This document shows, piece by piece, positions 7,309-11,489 of a DNA stretch of 11,489 nt. The notes beneath the pieces were generated by a model. It ran no database searches, was not told the DNA's origin, and worked only from the letters and a program-made list of their open reading frames with translations. Made by a program: the position numbers and the translations under genes. The stretch is from Alphaproteobacteria bacterium (GTDB taxonomy: Bacteria > Pseudomonadota > Alphaproteobacteria > ATCC43930 > CGMCC-115725). How positions within the stretch are numbered: the stretch's first letter is position 1; each line of letters begins with the position of its first letter. The stretch covers positions 1 to 11,489 of the forward strand of contig VAZR01000202.1 of assembly GCA_005888515.1 (NCBI GenBank), in the 5' to 3' direction.

Positions 7309-8368
7309 TCACGCGACGCGCGGCATGACCTCGGTCCAGAACCGCTCGATCGTCTTCATCAGCATCGCGTGCGGCACCAAACTGTTATAGGTGTAGCAGA
7401 ACACCCATTCGAGCGGCAGCCGACGGCAGAGCTTTTCGAGGTTGCGGGTGACGGTATCGACCGTACCGACCAGCGCATAACCTTTCTCGATCGATTCTTC
7501 GGGGCTGGCGGGCGGCACGCCGGTATCCGGATCGACCACCCCTTTGCGAAACCCGAACGGCTCGAACCAGGCGCGGCCGGCGAAAATCCCCGAATCGCGC
7601 CACAGCGCGATCGCTTCCGCATCGCTATCGGCGATGATGACGTCGCGAAGGATGCCCATCCCGTCGCCGCGCCGCCGGCCAGACGCCTCGGCATAGATAT
7701 CGTACAGATCGTCCTCGTAGTGGGCGTGCATCGCCGGCAGGATCGCGGTCACCCCTTCCTTGGCGCACCAGCGGATGCTGCGCTCGGAGCTGGCGAAGGG
7801 CTGGAAAATCGGCGGGTGCGGCTGTTGCAGCGGCTTCGGCACGACGCCGACCGATTTCAGCACCCCGTCTTCGACACCGGCGCCCCATTTGAGTGTCGTG
7901 TCGAGCGTCCACGGCGTCCCTTCCACCGGGATCTTCCAGTATTTGCCCTGGTAGGACAGCATCGGCTCGGTCCACGCCTTCTTGATAATCGCAAAGCATT
8001 CCTCGAAGGCGGCGCGATTGGCGGCATCGATCTCGTCATGCTGATGCGGCAGCGCGCCGTGGATGCCATGCGTCTGCTGCGCCATTGTGTCGACCCAGCG
8101 GCGCTGATAGCCGCGGGCAAAGCCGGCACACGCGCGCCCGCCGGTCATCTGGTCGAGTATCGCGATGTCCTCGGCGACGCGGATCGGGTTCGAGGCCGGA
8201 AGAACGATGCCGAGCTGACCGACCCGGATACGTTTCGTCTGCATCGCAAAGTAGAGATCGAGCAGCACCGGATTGTTGGAGACCTCGAAACCTTCGATAT
8301 GGAAATGATGCTCGGTAAAGCTGACGGAATATAAGCTAAGATCGGTAATAGAACAGCGACGCTTTCAC
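7309..8368 (-). pseudogene. LLM class flavin-dependent oxidoreductase, broken near the N-terminus by an out-of-frame deletion
   Basis: Luciferase-like (alkanesulfonate-monooxygenase-type) oxidoreductase. Most of the protein is intact in one frame: SVSFTEHHFHIEGFE, then QTKRIRVGQLGIVLP, LDQMTGGRACAGFARGYQRR, PHPPIFQPFASSERSIRW and the C-terminus at 7309. A true start is visible upstream in another frame: GTG at 8368 with a strong GGAGG 7 nt ahead gives VKASLFYYRS and then a TAG at 8336-8338. Relatives begin MKxSLFYYP and continue for about 35-40 residues before LGYDSVSFTEHHFHIEG. That block is missing, with the junction around 8332-8345, and the frame offset implies a loss of 2 modulo 3. An internal ATG at 8268 would give 319 residues but would lack the first barrel strands and the EHH segment, so an active product is unlikely. 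Confidence 0.82.
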
Positions 8369-8504
8369 CCTCGCCTCCGTACTTGCGCCGCGATTGTTGG
8401 CGCGGGATTGATCATCGCCAAGCGGCGGAGCTCGCTATAGCCGCAACCGCTCCGGTTTATTTTGGACTCGTCTTGCCGGCCTTTTATGGCTAACAATGGA
8501 TTAA

Positions 8505-8522
8505 TCGGGTTCTTCCACCCGA
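8505..8522 (+). promoter_or_regulatory. Hairpin in the 5' leader of the small secreted-protein gene
   Basis: TCGGGT (8505-8510) and ACCCGA (8517-8522) form a perfect 6-bp stem with a 6-nt loop. It ends two bases before the GAGG ribosome site (8524-8527) of the gene starting at 8532, so it could influence translation. The rest of the divergent region 8369-8504 shows only weak promoter-like boxes (TTGGAC at 8462-8467 with TATGGC at 8485-8490). Confidence 0.25.
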
Positions 8523-8531
8523 CGAGGCCGC

Positions 8532-8813
8532 ATGATGAGCGCTCGCGTCTCGATCCTGCTCGTAGCTGCGGCGGTGCTGTGGGGTGCGGCCGCGGAGGCC
8601 GCGTGCCCGGCGGGCCAGAAGCGCGACTGCGTCATCAATCTCGACGCGATGCCGCAGATCTCGCAGCAGATCGTCTCGAAAGAGCGGGTCGCGCCCACGG
8701 GCAAGGCCGCGCCCGAGACCGAGTCGCAGCCAGCCTATAGCGGGCCGACCATCGGGCTGACGCCGACACCGCGGAAGTTCCCCACCCTCGGCTACCGCTG
8801 GTCGTTCGACTGA
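8532..8813 (+). CDS. Small secreted hypothetical protein
   Basis: A 93-residue protein with a clear signal peptide: MMSARV, a hydrophobic core (ILLVAAAVLWGAAA), then AEA before ACPAG, with likely cleavage after residue 23. The mature part has two cysteines (25 and 33), a conserved-looking INLDAMPQISQQIV segment (36-49), a Pro/Thr-rich middle and an aromatic end (LGYRWSFD). Similar short CPxGQKRDC-type proteins of unknown function occur in alphaproteobacteria; I recognise no domain. The start is ATG 8532 or the adjacent ATG 8535, behind a modest GAGG. It stands alone on the plus strand, divergent from the broken LLM gene and convergent with the citrate-synthase-family gene 13 nt away. Confidence 0.75.
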   Translation: MMSARVSILLVAAAVLWGAAAEAACPAGQKRDCVINLDAMPQISQQIVSKERVAPTGKAAPETESQPAYSGPTIGLTPTPRKFPTLGYRWSFD

Positions 8814-8826
8814 CCCGAGTCCGCGG

Positions 8827-9915
8827 TCAATCCTGAGCATCGGCGGGGACAGGCCCGATATAGGCCGATGACGGGCGGACCAGCCGGTCTTCCTTCTGCT
8901 GTTCCATCGCATGCGCCAGCCAGCCGGCGCCACGCGTCACGGCGAAGACCGGCATGAAGGCGTCGCGCGGCAGGCCGACCGCGTCGAGCAGCAGCGCCGC
9001 GTTGATCTCGACATTGGGCCGCAACGGCGGCCGCCCCGGCTTCAGCCGGGCGAACGCCTCGCCGACGCTGCGCTCGACCTCGGCGGCGAAAGCAAGCCGG
9101 CCGGCGCCCGGACCAAGGCTGCCGCCGAGCTTCTCCAGTGCCTGCCGCAACAAGGTGGCGCGCGGGTCGCCGAGACGGAACACGCGATGGCCGAACCCGA
9201 TCAGCCGCTCGCCGGCCGCGAGTTTCCGCTCGGCCCAGGCGGCGACATCGCCGCTTGCCGCCGCCTCGTCGAGCATGTCGAGGGTCGGACCCGGCGCGCC
9301 GCCATGCAGTGGTCCGGTAAAGGCGCAATAGGCGCCGAGCGCGGCCGAAACCAGCGAGGCGCGGCTCGAGGCGATGACCCGGGCGGTGAAGGCCGAGGTG
9401 TTGAGCCCGTTGTCGATAACCGCGGCGAAATAGGTGTCGAGCGCCTCGGCCATGGCCGGCGCCACCGGCTTGCCATGCGCCATGCGTAAGAGATCATCGG
9501 CGGTGCCGCGCGCCGGGTCGGGCGCGAGCGGCGCGGCTCCCTGACGGCGGCGCAACAGCGCCGCCACCGCCACCGGAAGGGTCGCGAGGATGTCGTCCGG
9601 CGTGCTGTCCTCGGGGAGCGCGGCGAGGGCGAGCCGCACACCCTCGACCGGCGAGCGCGTCGCGGCCAGGTCGAGCCAATCGGCGAGCCGGGCGAAGGCG
9701 TGCTCCCGTGCGGCGCCGAGCCGGGCTCGTATGATGTCGCGCGTCAGCCCCTCGCCGGTGAAGCCCTCCCATAACAGCCCGACGGCGCCGTCATAGCCGA
9801 AATTGGCGGCAAGATCGGGCAGCGTGTGACCGCGCACCCAAAGAATGCCGCGCGCGCCGTCGCTGTGGCTGAGCACCGTCTCGGCGGCGACAAGCCCGGC
9901 CAGACCGCTGTCCAT
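8827..9915 (-). CDS. Citrate synthase family protein
   Basis: Short-type (362 residues) citrate synthase-family enzyme that condenses acetyl-CoA, or a similar acyl-CoA, with a 2-oxoacid; citrate and 2-methylcitrate synthases are both possible. It begins in the usual way (GLAGLVAAETVLSHSDGARG). The catalytic histidines are present: His204 in GPLHGGAPG and His243 in GFGHRVFRLGDPR. Arg328 and Arg347 fit substrate-binding arginines. The third catalytic residue, Asp in the usual PNVDF motif, is Glu303 here (RPNVEINAALLL). The ATG at 9915 has only a weak ribosome site and begins 7 nt after the stop of the DHDPS-family gene, so the two form an operon. This pairing suggests an accessory catabolic role rather than the housekeeping TCA enzyme, an inference. 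Confidence 0.92.
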   Translation of the reverse strand: MDSGLAGLVAAETVLSHSDGARGILWVRGHTLPDLAANFGYDGAVGLLWEGFTGEGLTRDIIRARLGAAREHAFARLADWLDLAATRSPVEGVRLALAALPEDSTPDDILATLPVAVAALLRRRQGAAPLAPDPARGTADDLLRMAHGKPVAPAMAEALDTYFAAVIDNGLNTSAFTARVIASSRASLVSAALGAYCAFTGPLHGGAPGPTLDMLDEAAASGDVAAWAERKLAAGERLIGFGHRVFRLGDPRATLLRQALEKLGGSLGPGAGRLAFAAEVERSVGEAFARLKPGRPPLRPNVEINAALLLDAVGLPRDAFMPVFAVTRGAGWLAHAMEQQKEDRLVRPSSAYIGPVPADAQD

Positions 9916-9922
9916 CGGTGCG

Positions 9923-10809
9923 TTACTCGGCGGCGATCGCCGGCTCGGCGGCGCGGTCGAGCCCGGCGGCGGCGATCGCCTGTTTCAGCCGCTCGATCTC
10001 GTGCGGTGGCAATTTGACGAGCGGCGGGCGGACGACCGCCGCCGGCTGACGCCCGAGCAGCGCCAATACTTCCTTCATGCGGTTGTGCATATCGAGGAAA
10101 GGCGGCGCATAGAATGCCTGGGCGAGAGGATAATAGATGCGGTCGTTGATCGCGCGGGCTTGGGCGAGGTCGTTGGCCCGCACCGCCTCGAACAGCGCCA
10201 CCTGCAGATCGGCAATTACGCTGCCCGCGCCGGACAAAAGGCCGTTGCAGCCGAGCACCAGGGAGCTCAACAGCCAGGCGACCAATCTTTGATCGCGCGG
10301 ATCGACGGTACCGCCTCGACGAGGCGCAGCAGGGTGTCGTGTGGATAACCGAGCCCGCCCGCCAGCGAATAGTTGAAGCAGATCAACGGCAGGCTTGTCG
10401 CCGCGGCGATCGTCGAGAAATGGGCGAGCGCCATTTCCGGTCTGAGCTGGCCGCCCATGCTCATGCTTTGCGGTGGAAAGACGAGCAGCGCCGCGGCGCC
10501 GTCGGTTTCGGCAAGACGCGCGATGCGGGCGGCTTCGAGGCTGCCATCGGCATAGACCCCGGCGATGATCGGCAGACGATCGCCGAGCTCGTCCATCGTA
10601 ACGCGCATGACCTCGCGCTGCTCGTCTACGGTGCAGGCATGCACCTCGGAGGAATGGCCGTTGACGGTCAGCGCCGAGATGCCGGCGACCGCGGCGACAT
10701 CGCGCAAATGGCGGCGATAGGCGGCCTCGTCGATCGACAAATCCGGTTTGAACGGCAGCAGGACCGCCGGAATGACCCCGTGCGGCTGCCAATCCTTGAA
10801 GCGCGTCAT
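9923..10809 (-). pseudogene. Dihydrodipicolinate synthase (DapA/NanA) family aldolase, broken by an internal out-of-frame deletion
   Basis: Class I aldolase-type TIM barrel. From ATG 10809 (GTG 10812 also possible) the first 177 residues are intact: MTRFKDWQPHGVIPAVLLPF, the NGHSSE motif at 50-55 in place of GTTGE, FNYSLAGGLGYP at 145-156 and the Schiff-base lysine, Lys174 in AIKDWS. The frame then stops at 10267-10269. The rest of the family sequence resumes in the frame offset by +2: AWLLSSLVLGCNGLLSGAGS, VALFEAVRANDLAQARAIND, MKEVLALLGRQPAAVVRPPL, ending at the TAA 9923-9925. About 27 residues between KDWS and AWLLSSL are missing, with the junction near 10279/10280 and a loss of 1 modulo 3. 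The lysine remains, but the barrel lacks its last strands. The gene sits directly upstream of the citrate-synthase-family gene. Confidence 0.87.
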
Positions 10810-10875
10810 CACGGCTCTCGCTCGCTATCGATGAGACAAGCCGCAACATTAACACAAGCCGCCGACAGACAATTC

Positions 10876-10904
10876 ATCCCTCTCCCGCGACGCGGGAGAG
10901 GGAT
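10876..10904. repeat. REP-like perfect palindrome (CCCTCTCCCGCG type)
   Basis: ATCCCTCTCCCGCG (10876-10889) and CGCGGGAGAGGGAT (10891-10904) form a perfect 14-bp stem around one central A. Such CCCTCTCCC/GGGAGAGGG palindromes are common intergenic REP-type repeats in proteobacteria. It lies in the 148-nt gap between the end of the EF-hand gene and the start of the aldolase gene. It could stop or protect transcripts, but no T-run follows on either strand. Confidence 0.75.
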
Positions 10905-10957
10905 GTGGCCGTGGCTGTTATTGCAGAAAGAGAACAGGACTAACGCATTGATATCGT

Positions 10958-11357
10958 TTAACGCGACTGGCGCACCGCGGCGGGCTCGGCAGTGGCCCGA
11001 TTCCGACCGTAAAAGGCCTGCTGCTTGTCGTGCCACGTGGCGCGTTCGGCGTGGTCGATCGTGCCGTCGTGATTGGCGTCGATCTGATCGAAGCGCGCGC
11101 GGAACCGGCGGTCGCGGTCGGCCTCTGGGAGGCCGGCGAACCAGTCATAATAGGCCTTAGCCTGTTCGAGCCGGGCCCGCTGCCGCGGCTGCAGATCGGC
11201 GGCGGCCAGTTGCGCGGTCAGCTGGGTCTGCCGGCGCTCAATAAAGCGCAGCCGCCACTCGCGGTATTGCTCGAAGCTGATCGGGTCGTCGGCTCCAGCC
11301 GGCAGCGCGGCGGCAGAGGTCTCATTCGCGCCGGCGGGTTGTGCGGCTTGGCCGGGA
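10958..11357 (-). pseudogene. EF-hand domain protein, 5' end cut by an IS insertion
   Basis: The preserved part, about 130 residues, is a probably secreted calcium-binding protein. A textbook EF-hand loop is present near the C-terminus: D-A-N-H-D-G-T-I-D-H-A-E, with D1, N3, D5, T7, D9 and E12. It is preceded by a helix (RFRARFDQI) and followed by RATWHDKQQAFYGRN. An earlier, degenerate EF-like segment is PISFEQYREWRLRF. The N-terminal remnant GQAAQPAGANE looks like the end of a signal peptide with its cleavage site. Upstream of it the frame stays open to 11476, but it runs through the leader and start of the oppositely oriented transposase gene, and no start codon exists in the host-derived part. 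I therefore read this as a gene truncated inside its signal peptide; the boundary at about 11357 is approximate. Confidence 0.65.
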
Positions 11358-11366
11358 ATTATATAC

Positions 11367-11395
11367 TTGACTGAATGACAAAGATGGCTTATCTT
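11367..11395 (+). promoter_or_regulatory. Probable sigma70 promoter of the transposase gene
   Basis: TTGACT (11367-11372) and TATCTT (11390-11395) are separated by exactly 17 nt, close to the -35/-10 consensus. They lie about 20 nt ahead of the transposase ATG, with AAGGAG (11403-11408) between. The transcript leader would be very short. This is the best promoter match in the window. Confidence 0.6.
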
Positions 11396-11415
11396 CCTTT
11401 TCAAGGAGATAGACC

Positions 11416-11489
11416 ATGCAAACCCCCGAGCTGCTATCCGATCCGGTCTACCACGACGAAGATGCCGCTCGGTCATACCTAGAGCGCAC
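11416..11489 (+). CDS. IS1595-family transposase, N-terminal fragment
   Basis: Only the first 24 complete codons are in the window, followed by two bases of the next codon; the visible residues start MQTPELLSDPVYHDEDAARS and continue YLER. The F/Y-x-D-E-x-x-A-R-x-Y/H-L/F-E pattern opens IS1595-family transposases, just before the RWPxGPxCPxCG zinc-ribbon region, which would lie beyond the edge. AAGGAG 7 nt before the ATG is a strong ribosome site. The assignment rests on a short match; the DDE domain is not visible. Confidence 0.7.
   Translation, partial: MQTPELLSDPVYHDEDAARSYLER

Larger units (their letters stand above)
11357..11489 (+). mobile_element. IS1595-family insertion sequence, left end only
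   Basis: The inferred element begins around 11354-11362, where host coding sequence stops, and runs off the right edge. About 60 nt of AT-rich leader precede a transposase start, the usual layout of IS1595-family ends. The terminal inverted repeat and target duplication cannot be confirmed because the other end is outside the window. Confidence 0.6.

Noticed and set aside
7201..8334. 377-aa plus-strand frame opposite the second LLM gene
   Set aside because: The minus strand carries strong family motifs throughout; the plus frame has none.
3990..10280. Programmed frameshifting, translational bypass or intron removal as an explanation of the three split genes
   Set aside because: The conserved protein segments are missing from the DNA, not interrupted by extra sequence, so no decoding trick could restore the full proteins.
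10339..11160. 273-aa plus-strand frame opposite the aldolase and EF-hand genes
   Set aside because: It crosses the REP palindrome and the opposite-strand genes, with no recognisable domain; a shadow frame.
1..11489. CRISPR arrays, tRNA or rRNA genes, toxin-antitoxin or phage-defence modules
   Set aside because: I saw no regularly spaced repeats, no tRNA or rRNA-like stretches and no family motifs of such systems on either strand.

Overview
The window is GC-rich with dense coding on both strands. Codon use, a Tat-exported DUF882 protein, a DUF3309 peptide, alphaproteobacterial-type LLM oxidoreductases and REP-like hairpins point to an alphaproteobacterium, probably Rhodospirillales/Acetobacteraceae-like or Hyphomicrobiales-like. 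That placement comes from recognising families by eye, not from a search.

Layout, left half. At 1-1810 (+) lies the C-terminal part of a large MscS-type mechanosensitive channel whose frame is open to the window edge. From 1858 to 4565 (+) runs a probable catabolic operon: an F420-type LLM oxidoreductase, a D-2-hydroxyacid dehydrogenase, a broken GNAT (phosphinothricin-type) acetyltransferase and a DOPA 4,5-dioxygenase-family protein. At 4581-7143 (-) is a cell-envelope group: a tiny DUF3309 membrane peptide, a Tat-exported DUF882/M15-like peptidase and a YcbB-like L,D-transpeptidase.

Layout, right half. At 7309-8368 (-) is a second LLM flavin oxidoreductase, broken near its N-terminus. At 8532-8813 (+) is a small secreted hypothetical protein. 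At 8827-10809 (-) a broken dihydrodipicolinate-synthase-family aldolase sits 7 nt upstream of a citrate-synthase-family gene. At 10958-~11357 (-) is an EF-hand secreted protein that has lost its signal peptide to an insertion. The inserted element enters at about 11357 and runs off the right edge with the start of an IS1595-family transposase.

The most striking feature is damage. Three otherwise clean, well-conserved genes (GNAT, LLM oxidoreductase, DHDPS-family aldolase) each lack one internal block of about 80-140 bp, and each loss is out of frame. Both halves of each protein remain readable in two frames, with no other stops. A fourth gene is cut by the IS. This is either recent gene decay in a lineage with active IS elements, or a systematic sequencing or assembly deletion artefact; raw reads would decide. 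I see no CRISPR array, rRNA, tRNA, phage module or recognisable defence system, and no convincing new multi-gene system.
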